A stretch of DNA of 64,000 nt, taken from the NCBI GenBank assembly GCA_002346545.1, contig DEAA01000050.1, forward strand, positions 850 through 64,849, given 5' to 3'. Numbering within the stretch: position 1 is the first letter of the stretch; the number at the start of each line of letters is the position of its first letter. A program made the position numbers and the translations under genes. Source of the stretch: Acidobacteria bacterium UBA2994 (GTDB lineage Bacteria; Acidobacteriota; Vicinamibacteria; Vicinamibacterales; UBA8438). Under the pieces are notes generated by a model, which saw only the letters and a list, made by a program, of their open reading frames with translations, did not search any database and was not told where the DNA came from. Positions 8,650 through 19,050 of this stretch are shown piece after piece.

Positions 8650-9696
8650 ATGCTGACCCAGGTCGCGGCTCCGCTCTGCTCTGTCGCCTTCCTCATGACC
8701 GCACTTCCCACACTCGCACAAAGTCCAGATTTGACCGCCGTTAACGGCCTGAAGGTCGGACACCACACACTCTCAGCTCGACCCACCGGCTGCACGGTGG
8801 TCTTGGCCGAGGCCGGAGCGGTCGCCGGGGTCGACGTGCGGGGCGGGGCACCCGGCACCCGGGAGACGGATCTGCTCGACCCAGCCAGAAGCGTGCAGCA
8901 GGTCCACGGCATCGTGCTGGCCGGCGGGAGCGCCTTCGGGTTGGATGCGGCCAGCGGCGTGGTCCGCTACCTCGCCGAGCGGAACATCGGCTACCAGACG
9001 CGGGTCGCCCGGGTCCCGATCGTGCCGGCCGCGATCCTGTTCGATCTCGGGATCGGCGACGACCCGACCGTGCGCCCGACCGCCGAGTGCGGCTACCTCG
9101 CCGCTGAGGCCGCATCGACCGACCCGGTGCCGGAAGGCAACGTCGGGGCGGGCGCCGGCGCGACCGTCGGCAAGATCGGTGGGGCCGGCCGGGCCATGAA
9201 AGGTGGCCTCGGGTCGGCAGCCCTGGAATTGCCGAACGGTCTCGTGGTCGCCGCGCTGGTCGCGGTCAACGCCGTCGGCGACGTAGTCGACCCGTCGACC
9301 GGCGAGGTAGTCGCCGGCGTGCGGACCGAGGACGGCCAAGGCCTAGCCGACGCTCGCGTCCTGCTCCGGGCCGGCGCCGAGCAGCCGGGCGTTCGCGGCG
9401 AGAACACGACCATCGGCATCGTGGCCACTAACGCGGTGCTGACCCAGGCCGAGGCCACGGTGGTTGCTCAGATGGCGCATGACGGCTTCGCGCGCGCCAT
9501 CGTGCCGGCTCACACGCCAAGTGACGGGGACGCCATCTTCACCTTGGCGACCGGCACCGGCAGCCCGCCGCCAAGCCTTGCCGTCGTTGGCGCGCTCGCC
9601 GCCGACGTGATGGCCGAGGCGATCGTCCGAGCCGTCCGCGCTGCGGTCGGCATCCCCGGCTACCCGGCCGCCCGGGACCTCCCGGCGGACCAGTGA
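8650..9696 (+). CDS. P1-family (DmpA/S58-like) exported aminopeptidase
   Basis: 348 residues starting at ATG 8650, chosen because it opens directly into a signal peptide (VAAPLCSVAFLMTALPTLAQ); the upstream open frame to 8500 is not protein-like. Family landmarks are GLKVGHHTL, GGAPGTRETDLL, LAGGSAFGLDAASGV and GNVGAGAGATVGK. The segment NTTIGIVATNA holds Asn252-Thr253, where P1 peptidases cleave themselves to free an N-terminal Ser/Thr nucleophile. DmpA-like enzymes release N-terminal D- or beta-amino acids. The stop overlaps the GTG start of the next symporter by 4 bp, so peptide hydrolysis and sodium-driven uptake are probably coupled. Confidence 0.88.
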   Translation: MLTQVAAPLCSVAFLMTALPTLAQSPDLTAVNGLKVGHHTLSARPTGCTVVLAEAGAVAGVDVRGGAPGTRETDLLDPARSVQQVHGIVLAGGSAFGLDAASGVVRYLAERNIGYQTRVARVPIVPAAILFDLGIGDDPTVRPTAECGYLAAEAASTDPVPEGNVGAGAGATVGKIGGAGRAMKGGLGSAALELPNGLVVAALVAVNAVGDVVDPSTGEVVAGVRTEDGQGLADARVLLRAGAEQPGVRGENTTIGIVATNAVLTQAEATVVAQMAHDGFARAIVPAHTPSDGDAIFTLATGTGSPPPSLAVVGALAADVMAEAIVRAVRAAVGIPGYPAARDLPADQ

Positions 9697-11105
9697 ACCT
9701 CTACCTCGCAGTTCTCGTCGTCTACACCGGCCTTCTCATGGCCGTCGGCCTGTGGTCCGGGCGGGCGGTGGGCGGCTCGAAGGACTTCTTCGTGGCGGGA
9801 CGACGCCTTGGCCCCGGCCTGATGTGCGCCACGCTGCTGGCGATCAATATCGGCGCAGGATCGACGGTGGGCGCCGCCGGGCTGGGTTATCGCGACGGCC
9901 TCGCGGCCAGTTGGTGGGTCGGCTCGGCCGGGATCGGGTCTCTAGTCCTCGCTTTCTGGATCGGTCCGCGCATCCGCCGGCTGGCGGCAAGCCACGATCT
10001 CCACACGGTCGGCGATTTTCTGGAGTTCCGCTACGGACGCCAGGTGCGCGCGACGGTCGCGCTCCTGCTGTGGATTGGCACGCTGGCAATCCTCGCGGCC
10101 CAGATCATGGCGATGGGATTCGTCTTGGGCGCCGTCAGCGGCCTGGATCGCTGGGTCGGGTCACTGATCGGCGGCGCGGTCGTGACGATCTACTTCACCG
10201 CCGGGGGGCTGCTGACCTCGGTGATGGTCAATACCGTGCAACTCGTTGTGCTGGTGGTGGGCTTCGTGGTGGTCTTTCCGCTCATACTCGACTCGGTGGG
10301 CGGGCTCTCCACCCTGATGGCGGACACCTCGCACATCGAGGGCTACTGGAATCTCTGGCAGGGGGGCCAGTCGGGCTGGTTCTATCTCGCCATGCTGGGT
10401 CCGTCTTTCATCGTCTCGCCCGGCATCATCCAACGTGTGTACGCAGCGCGCGATGACCGGGCCGTCCAGCTGGGAGTCGGGCTCAACGGCGTAGCCCTGC
10501 TGCTATTCGCCGCCGCTCCGGCTCTACTCGGAATGATGGCGCGAGTCGTCTCGCCAGGGTTGGCCGATGAGGATCTGAACTTTGCATTGCCGACGCTGCT
10601 GGTCGCCACCCTGCCTCCGCTGCTGGGCGCGCTGGGGCTCGCTGCGATCTTCTCAGCCGAGATCAGCTCAGCCGACGCGATTCTCTTTATGCTAGCGACC
10701 TCGCTCTCGCGTGATCTCTACCAACGCTTCCTTAATCCGAAGGCGGACGACGCGACCGTGCTGAAAGTAGCGCGCCGCGCGGCCGTCGCTGGCGGGCTCG
10801 CCGGGACGGCGCTCGCCATCCTTTCTAGTTCCATCGTGGACGCGCTCGGGATCTTCTACACGTTGCTGGCTGTCAGTCTCTTCGTGCCGATTGTGGTGGG
10901 ACTCTTCGTCGGCCGGGTCGGCCGGGCGGAAGCGCTCGCCTCGATCGTCGCTGGCGTCGCACTGGTGGCCGTCGTTCAGGTCTGGGTGGGCGGCGCCGGA
11001 GTGGGGGGCTTCACGCCAGCCATGATCGGGCTTGGTGGTGCGCTGGGCGCCGCCGTGATAGCCGGCATCCTGACCCGAAGTCGACCGAGGGAGGTGACCG
11101 GATGA
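9693..11105 (+). CDS. Sodium:solute symporter (SSS family)
   Basis: 470 residues with about 13 TM segments. Conserved SSS stretches are DFFVAGRRLGPGLMCATLLAINIGAGST at TM1-TM2 (sodium site region), DFLEFRYGRQVRA, and LAAIFSAEISSADAILFMLATSLSRDLY at TM8-TM9 with the paired Ser residues of the Na2 site. GTG 9693 is used because it gives a 4-bp overlap with the peptidase gene. SSS carriers import sugars, amino acids, carboxylates or vitamins with Na+; the substrate here is unknown, but the peptidase partner suggests an amino acid or small peptide product. Confidence 0.9.
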   Translation: MNLYLAVLVVYTGLLMAVGLWSGRAVGGSKDFFVAGRRLGPGLMCATLLAINIGAGSTVGAAGLGYRDGLAASWWVGSAGIGSLVLAFWIGPRIRRLAASHDLHTVGDFLEFRYGRQVRATVALLLWIGTLAILAAQIMAMGFVLGAVSGLDRWVGSLIGGAVVTIYFTAGGLLTSVMVNTVQLVVLVVGFVVVFPLILDSVGGLSTLMADTSHIEGYWNLWQGGQSGWFYLAMLGPSFIVSPGIIQRVYAARDDRAVQLGVGLNGVALLLFAAAPALLGMMARVVSPGLADEDLNFALPTLLVATLPPLLGALGLAAIFSAEISSADAILFMLATSLSRDLYQRFLNPKADDATVLKVARRAAVAGGLAGTALAILSSSIVDALGIFYTLLAVSLFVPIVVGLFVGRVGRAEALASIVAGVALVAVVQVWVGGAGVGGFTPAMIGLGGALGAAVIAGILTRSRPREVTG

Positions 11106-12574
11106 CGGATCAGACGTCGACATCGCCGCCATCCGATCGTCGCCCGGCGCTGGCGCTACTCGCAGCAACAATCCTGTTGCTAATCGTGCACCTGCTGCCG
11201 TCGCCACCACCGATAGCGCGAGGCGACGAGCTCATCGCTCTCACGCCGCCCGGCAAGACCTGCCTGGCCATCCTGCTGTTCGCGGTAACACTGTGGGTCA
11301 CCGAGGCGATGCCGTTTCCAGTGACCTCGCTCCTGGTCCTGATCCTGCTGCCGATTTTCGGCGTGACGGACTTCGCTTCCGCGGTCGACGCCGGGTTTGG
11401 TAATCCGCTGATCCTGTTCTTCATTGGCGTCTTGATGCTCTCCACCGGCTTCTCGCGATCGGGACTCGGCACCCGGATGGTGCTGCACGTGCTCCGACTG
11501 GCCGGAGCGCGGACGGACCGGGTGCTGCTCGGGTTCATCACGGTCGGCGCCTTCTTGTCGATGTGGATCACCGACATGGCGGTGGCCGCGGTGATGCTGC
11601 CGCTGGGGGTGGGAGTCCTCAAAGACGCGGGACTGAAGCCTCTTCAGAGTAACTTCGGGCGCGCCTTGATGATCTCCTGTGCCTATGGCCCGCTCATCGG
11701 TGGCATAGGCACCCCGGCGGGCACCGGCGCCAACCTGATCGCCCTAAGCTACCTGGAGGAGATCGCTGGCGTCTCGATCTCGTTCGGGGAGTGGATGCTG
11801 ATGGGGGTGCCCGCCGCCATCTTAATGATCCCGGCCGGCTGGTGGCTGCTGCTGTGGAGCTTCCCGCCCGAGCTGGACCGCCTGCCCTACGAGCGCGCCG
11901 AGGTCGACGCCAAGCTGGCAGAGCTCGGCGCCCTGGAGCCAGTCGAACGGAAAACGCTGGCCGTCTTTGCGCTGACGATCGCGACCTGGATCGCGACCCC
12001 ATGGCTGGCCGACCTTACAGCGGGACGTTTCGATCCGCCGGTACAGGCGGTTGCGTTGACCGGCGGGCTGGCGCTGTTCTTCCCCGGCATGCGGGTTATG
12101 CACTGGAAAGAGGCCCAGCGGAGCATGGACTGGGGCGGCGTGATGCTGATCGTGGCCGGGCTGTCGCTCGGCCTCGAGGTATTCGAGAGCGGCGCCGCCA
12201 GGTGGCTCGCACAACTCCTCCTGGGGAATCTGGTCCAGGTACCGGGTCTGCTCCAGCCGTTTGTCATCGTGATCGCGGTGGCCCTGCTCCACCTGCTGTT
12301 CTCGAGTAACACCGTGACCGGATCGCTGATCATGCCGATCCTCCTTGCCCTCGCGCTGGACTTTGGACTGGATGCCTGGACGATCGCGGCGCCGGCCGCC
12401 TTCACCTCGACCCTCGCCTTCATCCTGGTGACCGAGAGCCCCACCAACGTCCTGCCGTACTCGGCCGGCTACTTCTCGATCCGGGACATGGTCAGGGTCG
12501 GCATCTGGATGACCATCGTCGCCGCCTTCGCGATTACCCTATCGGTGACAGTAGTTGGCGCGCTGACCGGCTAG
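11102..12574 (+). CDS. DASS/SLC13-family anion:sodium symporter
   Basis: 490 residues with about 12 TM segments. Typical elements are VTLWVTEAMPFPVTSLLVL, GFGNPLILFFIGVLMLSTGFSRSGLG and the repeated sodium/carboxylate motifs TPAGTGANLIALSYLEE and SSNTVTGSLIMPILLALA, which contain the Asn-Thr pairs of the SLC13 fold. Members move dicarboxylates, citrate or sulfate with Na+. The ATG overlaps the stop of the SSS gene (ATGA), making a three-gene operon with the P1 peptidase. Its stop shares a CTAG with the convergent dioxygenase gene. Confidence 0.9.
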   Translation: MTDQTSTSPPSDRRPALALLAATILLLIVHLLPSPPPIARGDELIALTPPGKTCLAILLFAVTLWVTEAMPFPVTSLLVLILLPIFGVTDFASAVDAGFGNPLILFFIGVLMLSTGFSRSGLGTRMVLHVLRLAGARTDRVLLGFITVGAFLSMWITDMAVAAVMLPLGVGVLKDAGLKPLQSNFGRALMISCAYGPLIGGIGTPAGTGANLIALSYLEEIAGVSISFGEWMLMGVPAAILMIPAGWWLLLWSFPPELDRLPYERAEVDAKLAELGALEPVERKTLAVFALTIATWIATPWLADLTAGRFDPPVQAVALTGGLALFFPGMRVMHWKEAQRSMDWGGVMLIVAGLSLGLEVFESGAARWLAQLLLGNLVQVPGLLQPFVIVIAVALLHLLFSSNTVTGSLIMPILLALALDFGLDAWTIAAPAAFTSTLAFILVTESPTNVLPYSAGYFSIRDMVRVGIWMTIVAAFAITLSVTVVGALTG

Positions 12575-13413
12575 CCAGCAGTCGGTGGCGCGTAGAAAGG
12601 CCGGTCGCCCTTGACCGCCACCCGGTAGCCGTGACGCGTCTGGGGGTAATAGTCCCAGATGGCAAAATGCTGGGTGCATCGGTTGTCCCAGAAGGCCACC
12701 GAGTTGGCCTCCCACCGGAAGCGGCAGGTAAACTCGGGCGAGGCGCAGTGCTTGATCAGGAACGCCAGCAGCGCGTCGCTTTCGGCTCGCTTCAGCTCCT
12801 TGAATCCGACCGTGAACCCCTCGTTCACATAGAGCGCGGTTCGACCCGTTCGGGGATGGGTCCTGAGCGCCGGATGTTCAGCAGACGGATAGCTCTCGTC
12901 CCGCAAATGACCGTCGCCATAGCGTCCGACGTAGTACTGGCGGCCTTCATGCACCGCCGTCAGCTCCCCTAGTAGCCGCTGCATCCGGTCCGACAGCGCC
13001 TCATAGGCGGCATACATACTCGAGAACATCGTGTCGCCACCGGTGGCGGGCAGCTGCTCGATGCGCAATATGCTGGCCATCGGTGGAATCTCGTCACACG
13101 AGACGTCGGAGTGCCAGAGCCCTCCGGGCACGAAGGTGGATTCCGCGTCGGCGTGGACCACGAGCACCTCGGGGTGCTCGGCGCCCTTGGGCGCGGCCGG
13201 ATGCACGTGTAGCTCACCAAAACGCCCGCCCAGCGACTTGTGCTGCTCGAGGGTCATCGGTTGCTCTCGAAAAAAGAGTACCTGATGGTCGTGCAGCGCC
13301 TGCTCGAGCACCTCGAACTGCTCCAGGGAAAGTGGAGCGGAAAGATCTAGCCCTGTGACCATGCCCCCCAGGACCGGGGTGATCGGTGTGACGTCGGAAT
13401 AAGTGCCCGTCAT
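12571..13413 (-). CDS. TauD/TfdA-family Fe(II)/2-oxoglutarate dioxygenase
   Basis: 280 residues. The iron site is WHSDVS (His101, Asp103) with the distal His in CTQHFAIWDYY and the 2-oxoglutarate-binding Arg in RHGYRV. Other TauD landmarks are HDHQVLFFREQPMT and TGGDTMFSSMYAAYEAL. The ATG at 13413 is preferred to the TTG at 13470 because it follows a purine-rich GAGAAAGG and starts at the conserved core. Relatives hydroxylate taurine, sulfonates, phenoxyacids or carnitine-like compounds; substrate is not predictable. It is convergent with the DASS gene, sharing the stop region. Confidence 0.9.
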   Translation of the reverse strand: MTGTYSDVTPITPVLGGMVTGLDLSAPLSLEQFEVLEQALHDHQVLFFREQPMTLEQHKSLGGRFGELHVHPAAPKGAEHPEVLVVHADAESTFVPGGLWHSDVSCDEIPPMASILRIEQLPATGGDTMFSSMYAAYEALSDRMQRLLGELTAVHEGRQYYVGRYGDGHLRDESYPSAEHPALRTHPRTGRTALYVNEGFTVGFKELKRAESDALLAFLIKHCASPEFTCRFRWEANSVAFWDNRCTQHFAIWDYYPQTRHGYRVAVKGDRPFYAPPTAG

Positions 13414-14815
<1,402 letters not shown>

Positions 14816-14858
14816 AATGGTCCGCGACTCTCAACCGGACTAACGGAGTTATCGACTG

Positions 14859-14951
14859 ATGAATTCACTGCTGCTCGTGCTGATCACCGGCGTCGGGGCG
14901 TTCGCGCTACACATCCTCATGGTGTACGTGGTCGTTTCCAAGAAGAAGTAG
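14859..14951 (+). CDS. 30-residue single-pass membrane peptide
   Basis: A very short ORF with an AACGGAG ribosome binding site 9 nt before its ATG. The product is one hydrophobic helix (LLLVLITGVGAFALHILMVY) followed by VVVSKKK, a positive-inside C-terminus. It lies between the nitronate monooxygenase and a secreted DUF4412-like protein, 13 bp before the latter, and looks like the first gene of a small operon. Function unknown. Clean RBS, helix and charged tail suggest it is real; conservation would decide. Confidence 0.55.
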   Translation: MNSLLLVLITGVGAFALHILMVYVVVSKKK

Positions 14952-14964
14952 ACCAGGAGCTACG

Positions 14965-15735
14965 ATGACGTCGACCGGTACCAACGGTCGCTGGTACGGC
15001 CTTGGCGTCCTGCCCGCCCTCCTCGTAGCGGCGACCGCAACGGCCCAGGATCTCAAGGCCACCATCGACATCCAGGCGCCAGGCTCGCCGGCAATGAGCA
15101 TGGACTACTGGATGAACCCGAACAACGTCCGCATCGACATGTCGCAGGGCCAGGATGTCTCGCTCGTGTGGCGTTCCGGCAACGCACCGAGCATGCTGAT
15201 GATTCAGCACGCGGAACAGCGCTACATGGAATGGGGCGAGCAGCAGTTCCAGATGATGCGGCAGATGATGCAGCGGCTGTCCGGAGGGGGCGGCGGCGGG
15301 GACACGCCCGACGTTGATCTCTCTGTGATCCGGTTCGAGCCGACCGGCGAGACCGCCACGGTGGGGTCCTGGTCGGCGAGCGGCGTGCGCATTACCGGCA
15401 TGGAGGAGGGTCAGACCGCCACCATGTGGATCGCATCGGACCTCGATAGTGGACTGTTTGAACTGTTCGCCAGGATGGGCAACGCACTCGAGGCGATGCA
15501 GATACCGATGCTCGGCGGCGGCATGGCAGGCCCGCAGCAGCAGTTGCTGCGTTTCCGCCAAATGCGCGAGGCCACCAACCTGCCCGACGGTAGTGTGGTA
15601 CGGCTCGTCGTCGACGACACCGCGGGAGCAACCACGATCACCCTGCAGGCACTTGACCAGACCGCGTTCGCCGACAACCCATTCGCCGCTCCGGACGGCT
15701 ACCAGGAGATGGTGGTGCCGAACATCCCCGAGTAG
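14965..15735 (+). CDS. Exported DUF4412-like protein
   Basis: 256 residues with a signal peptide (GVLPALLVAATATAQ) and a preceding GGAG ribosome binding site. The mature part has the pattern of DUF4412 proteins: an outer-envelope beta-rich domain opening DLKATIDIQ, YWMNPNNVRIDMS, a Met/Gln-rich stretch (about residues 85-105: QQFQMMRQMMQRL) and a Gly run. A second Met/Gln-rich segment follows (PMLGGGMAGPQQQLLRF). Function of the family is unknown; lipoprotein-carrier-like folds have been proposed. It is cotranscribed with the VOC gene 25 bp downstream. Confidence 0.7.
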   Translation: MTSTGTNGRWYGLGVLPALLVAATATAQDLKATIDIQAPGSPAMSMDYWMNPNNVRIDMSQGQDVSLVWRSGNAPSMLMIQHAEQRYMEWGEQQFQMMRQMMQRLSGGGGGGDTPDVDLSVIRFEPTGETATVGSWSASGVRITGMEEGQTATMWIASDLDSGLFELFARMGNALEAMQIPMLGGGMAGPQQQLLRFRQMREATNLPDGSVVRLVVDDTAGATTITLQALDQTAFADNPFAAPDGYQEMVVPNIPE

Positions 15736-15760
15736 AGGCGGCTGGCCCAAGGAGTAACCG

Positions 15761-16546
15761 ATGAAAGCCCTTTCCAGCACCCTCGCCTTGACGTTGCTAG
15801 CGCTGAGTCCGGCTGTGGCGCACGCCCAGTCCGACTATCACCACATGCACTTCTCGGCGCCAGACACCAAGGCAGCCGCCGCGTGGTACACAGAGCACAT
15901 GGGGTGCGAGGACTTCGGGCGCGACGGCGCGTGCCAGATCGGGTCAACCCAAATGATCTGGTTCGGTGACCGTCCGGACGCGGCGCCATCGGTCGGCACG
16001 GGAGTGGACCACATCGGCTTCTCGTTCCCAGACCTCGAGGCCAAGGTAGCCGAGTGGCAGGCGGCCGGACTGGACCTGGAGAACCCTGACCAGCCGATTC
16101 ATGAGGTCGAAGGACTGTTCAAGCTGGCGTTCCTGACCGATCCGTGGGGCACCCGAATCGAGGCGGTCGAAGACGCCGAGTGGCCGGCTTTCCACCACAT
16201 CCATCTAGCCTCAGCGGATCCGGAAGCAGCCATCGACTGGTACGAGCGAATCTTCGGCGGCGAGCGCGACAACCTCAAAGGCATGATCCCGGGTCTCCGC
16301 TACGGCGGAGTCTGGCTGCTGGCGCGACAGGCCGACGCCCCCGCCGGCACTCGCGGAACGGCCATCGACCACCTGGGGTTCGCCTTCCCCAACCTGGAAG
16401 CGGCCGCGGCAGACATCCGGGCCCAGGGGGTCGAGTTCACGATGGAGCCTCGCCCATACACGAACCCGCTCGGTCAGGAAATGCAGATTTCGTTCGTGAT
16501 GGGACCAGACGACGTCTTCATCGAGATCGTCCAGCCGGGGACCTAA
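15761..16546 (+). CDS. Exported double-domain VOC (glyoxalase-fold) protein
   Basis: 261 residues with a signal peptide ending AVAHAQ and a good ribosome binding site (AAGGAG). Two vicinal-oxygen-chelate modules follow, each opening with a His pair: YHHMHFSAPDTKAAAAWY and FHHIHLASADPEAAIDWY. Both contain later DHIGFSFPDL / DHLGFAFPNL strands and a terminal acidic metal ligand (RIEAV, IEIVQP). VOC proteins include glyoxalase I, extradiol dioxygenases and epimerases. An exported member is unusual, and no substrate can be inferred. It closes the operon of the membrane peptide and DUF4412-like protein. Confidence 0.85.
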   Translation: MKALSSTLALTLLALSPAVAHAQSDYHHMHFSAPDTKAAAAWYTEHMGCEDFGRDGACQIGSTQMIWFGDRPDAAPSVGTGVDHIGFSFPDLEAKVAEWQAAGLDLENPDQPIHEVEGLFKLAFLTDPWGTRIEAVEDAEWPAFHHIHLASADPEAAIDWYERIFGGERDNLKGMIPGLRYGGVWLLARQADAPAGTRGTAIDHLGFAFPNLEAAAADIRAQGVEFTMEPRPYTNPLGQEMQISFVMGPDDVFIEIVQPGT

Positions 16547-16789
16547 CTACAACCCAAGGCGCCGCGGGCCCGGGCTCGTGACTCAGGGCGGGCGCGGCTC
16601 TCGCTGGCCACCTCAGAAGATCTCTGACGACCGACCCGCTCTAGCGGTCGCGAATCGTCTTGACGGCAACCTGACAATCGAACTTCTCTTCGACGGCAGC
16701 GCGAGCAACACCCATACCACCCTGACCGAGCGTACAGATCAACCCGATGGTCGCCGATTCGTATGGACTGTTCGGACATCGGCATGGGC

Positions 16790-18061
16790 CTACGTCGTCG
16801 GGGCGGACACGGTGGACCGGACCACCCGCTCGATCGTCAACCCTTGGACAACGATGGAAAACACGACCACGCCATAGGTGGCGGCCAGGATCTGGTCCCG
16901 GATGGGCGATGGCGGCAGCGAGAGCGCCAGCGCCACCGAGATGCCGCCCCGGAGCCCGCCCCAGGTCAGCACCGGGACCGCGCCTGGGGTGAACTCCTGC
17001 CAGCGGGACAAAAGCCGCACTGGAAGCCCGACACTGACAAAGCGCGCCGCGAGGACAAGGGGAATGGCCGTGGCCGCGATCACGAACATTGCCGGGGTCA
17101 ACGACAGCGCGAATACCTCGACCCCGATCGCCAAGAAGAGCAGCGAGTTCAGCACCTCGTCGAGCAACGCCCAGAACTTCTCGACGTGATCGCGTGTGCC
17201 CTCGGTCATCGCGAATCGTGTGCCGTGGTTTCCGATGAAGAGTCCCGCCACCACCATGGCGATCGGGCCGGATAGGTGCAGTTGCAGCGCAAGGGCGTAG
17301 GTCCCCATGACAAGCGCCAACGTGATCAGGACCTCGAGGGTATGCTCGTCGATCGCGCGCATCGCGCGATACGCCAAATACCCGGCGCCGAATCCGAGCG
17401 CGGCGCCGCCGACCGCCTCGGTCAGAAATAACCGGACGACCCCGAATGCTGTCAGGTCAGCCCCATGGCCTGCCTCACCGGTGGCCAGGGCCGCCAGGAT
17501 GGTGAACAGCACGACGCCGACGCCGTCGTTGAAGAGACTCTCGCCGGCGATCTTGGCCTCGAGTGCCTCGGGGACCTCCGTCTTCCTGAGGATCCCGAGC
17601 ACGGCAATAGGGTCGGTCGGTGAGATCAAGGCTCCGAACACCAGGCAATACGCGAACGGAATATCAAGCCCCATCCATCTGGTGAGAAGCGCTGTCGCAC
17701 CAGCCACGATCCCGGTCGACGTCAGAATGCCCACCGTCGCCAGCGATCCGATGGCCCAGCGTCGCCGGACCAGCTGATCCAGGTCGACATGTAGCGCTCC
17801 GGCGAACAGCAGGAACCCGAGCATGCCGGTCATCAGTGTCTCGTGAAAGTCGATCCGGGTCAGCGTGCCTCGAACCGTAGGACCGATGGCAAGGCCGGGC
17901 GCCACCATGTCGAGGCCAAGCGCGAGCAGCGAGACGGCCAGCGCGATGACGACCAGACCGATCGTGTGCGGCAGGCGGAACCAGCGATGATTCACCCACC
18001 CGCACACGGCGGCGAGGGTCACCACCAGTGCGACGAGATTGAACGCAGCCCCAACAGACAC
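16790..18061 (-). CDS. CPA1-family Na+/H+ antiporter (NhaP type)
   Basis: 423 residues with about 12 TM helices. Conserved CPA1 elements are FLLFAGALHVDLDQL, the ion-binding helix FGALISPTDPIAVLGIL (core Asp) and ESLFNDGVGVVLFTILAAL with the family Asp after FN. The protein is shorter than NhaP proteins with a cytoplasmic tail, ending right after the last TM, so it lacks a regulatory domain. It exchanges Na+ or K+ for H+ across the inner membrane. Its start lies 5 bp from the end of proC, so the two genes are probably cotranscribed. Confidence 0.88.
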   Translation of the reverse strand: MSVGAAFNLVALVVTLAAVCGWVNHRWFRLPHTIGLVVIALAVSLLALGLDMVAPGLAIGPTVRGTLTRIDFHETLMTGMLGFLLFAGALHVDLDQLVRRRWAIGSLATVGILTSTGIVAGATALLTRWMGLDIPFAYCLVFGALISPTDPIAVLGILRKTEVPEALEAKIAGESLFNDGVGVVLFTILAALATGEAGHGADLTAFGVVRLFLTEAVGGAALGFGAGYLAYRAMRAIDEHTLEVLITLALVMGTYALALQLHLSGPIAMVVAGLFIGNHGTRFAMTEGTRDHVEKFWALLDEVLNSLLFLAIGVEVFALSLTPAMFVIAATAIPLVLAARFVSVGLPVRLLSRWQEFTPGAVPVLTWGGLRGGISVALALSLPPSPIRDQILAATYGVVVFSIVVQGLTIERVVRSTVSAPTT

Positions 18062-18066
18062 AGACG

Positions 18067-18966
18067 CTACCGGCGTTTGGTGGCCCGGGCGCGCGGCTTC
18101 CGCTTCGGCGCCTTCGCGGCTTGCGACCGGGCTTCGTCGAGCTCGCCGAGCGCGACGCTCCGCTCATGGGCGGCCATCACAGCCTTGGACAGCACGGTAC
18201 GAAACGCGCCCTTGTCCAGCTGGTAGATGGCGTCCGCCGTGGTGCCGCCCGGCGAAGTGACCATGTCGCGCATCTCCGCCAGGTGCACCGGCGAGCGCTC
18301 GGCGAACATGGCCGAACCACGCACGGTCTGGATAACCATTTCCTTGGCGTCGCTACGGGACCAACCGAGATGCACCGCCGCATCTATGAGCGCCTCCATC
18401 AGCATGAAGACGTAGGCCGGACCACTGCCGCTCACCGCGGTCGCCTTGTCGAGAAACGACTCGTCGTTCACATAGAGCTGCTTGCCGAGCGCGCCGAGCA
18501 CGACGCCGGCCTGCGCGCGCTGGCGATCGGACACCGCCTCGGTCGCGGTCCACACGGTCATCCCCTCCCCGATCTGCGCGGGTGTATTCGGCATGGTACG
18601 GACAATCGCGGAATGCCCGAGACTTGACGACATCGACGCGATGCGAGCGCCGGCCACGATGGAGATCACGAGGCTATTCCGGCGCAACGAGCCGTTCAGA
18701 TCGGCACACACCGCAGCGAGTACCTGCGGCTTGACCGACAGGACGACGATCCGAGCCTGTCGCGCCGCGGCCCGGTTCCCCGTGGTTGTGCGCACGCCGA
18801 ACTGCGCCTGCACGCCGTCGAGGCACTCTTGGTCGAGATCCGACGCGGTGATCGCCTCGGGCTCGAGGAGATTGCGCTGGAGCAGCCCCCCGATCATCGC
18901 CTCACCCATCGCCCCCGCGCCGATGAACGCAATCGGGGCGTCACTCAGAATCGAAGATCCTGCCAC
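18067..18966 (-). CDS. proC: Pyrroline-5-carboxylate reductase
   Basis: 299 residues. The N-terminal NAD(P) Rossmann motif reads IAFIGAGAMGEAMIGGLL. Central stretches VLSVKPQVL, RTMPNTPAQIGEGMT and the C-terminal signature SGSGPAYVFMLMEALIDAAV and SPGGTTADAIYQLD are diagnostic. It reduces 1-pyrroline-5-carboxylate to proline, the last step of proline synthesis. The C-terminus carries an unusual basic tail (AAKAPKRKPRARATKRR) not needed for catalysis. It is followed closely by the CPA1 antiporter gene. Confidence 0.95.
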   Translation of the reverse strand: MAGSSILSDAPIAFIGAGAMGEAMIGGLLQRNLLEPEAITASDLDQECLDGVQAQFGVRTTTGNRAAARQARIVVLSVKPQVLAAVCADLNGSLRRNSLVISIVAGARIASMSSSLGHSAIVRTMPNTPAQIGEGMTVWTATEAVSDRQRAQAGVVLGALGKQLYVNDESFLDKATAVSGSGPAYVFMLMEALIDAAVHLGWSRSDAKEMVIQTVRGSAMFAERSPVHLAEMRDMVTSPGGTTADAIYQLDKGAFRTVLSKAVMAAHERSVALGELDEARSQAAKAPKRKPRARATKRR

Positions 18967-19050
18967 TCTTCACCGTTCCTTTCCGAGAGCCGAGCCATCT
19001 ATGTTACCTGCGCCCGCCGCAGGACTCCGGGTATCCTTGGCAGCCCGTAT

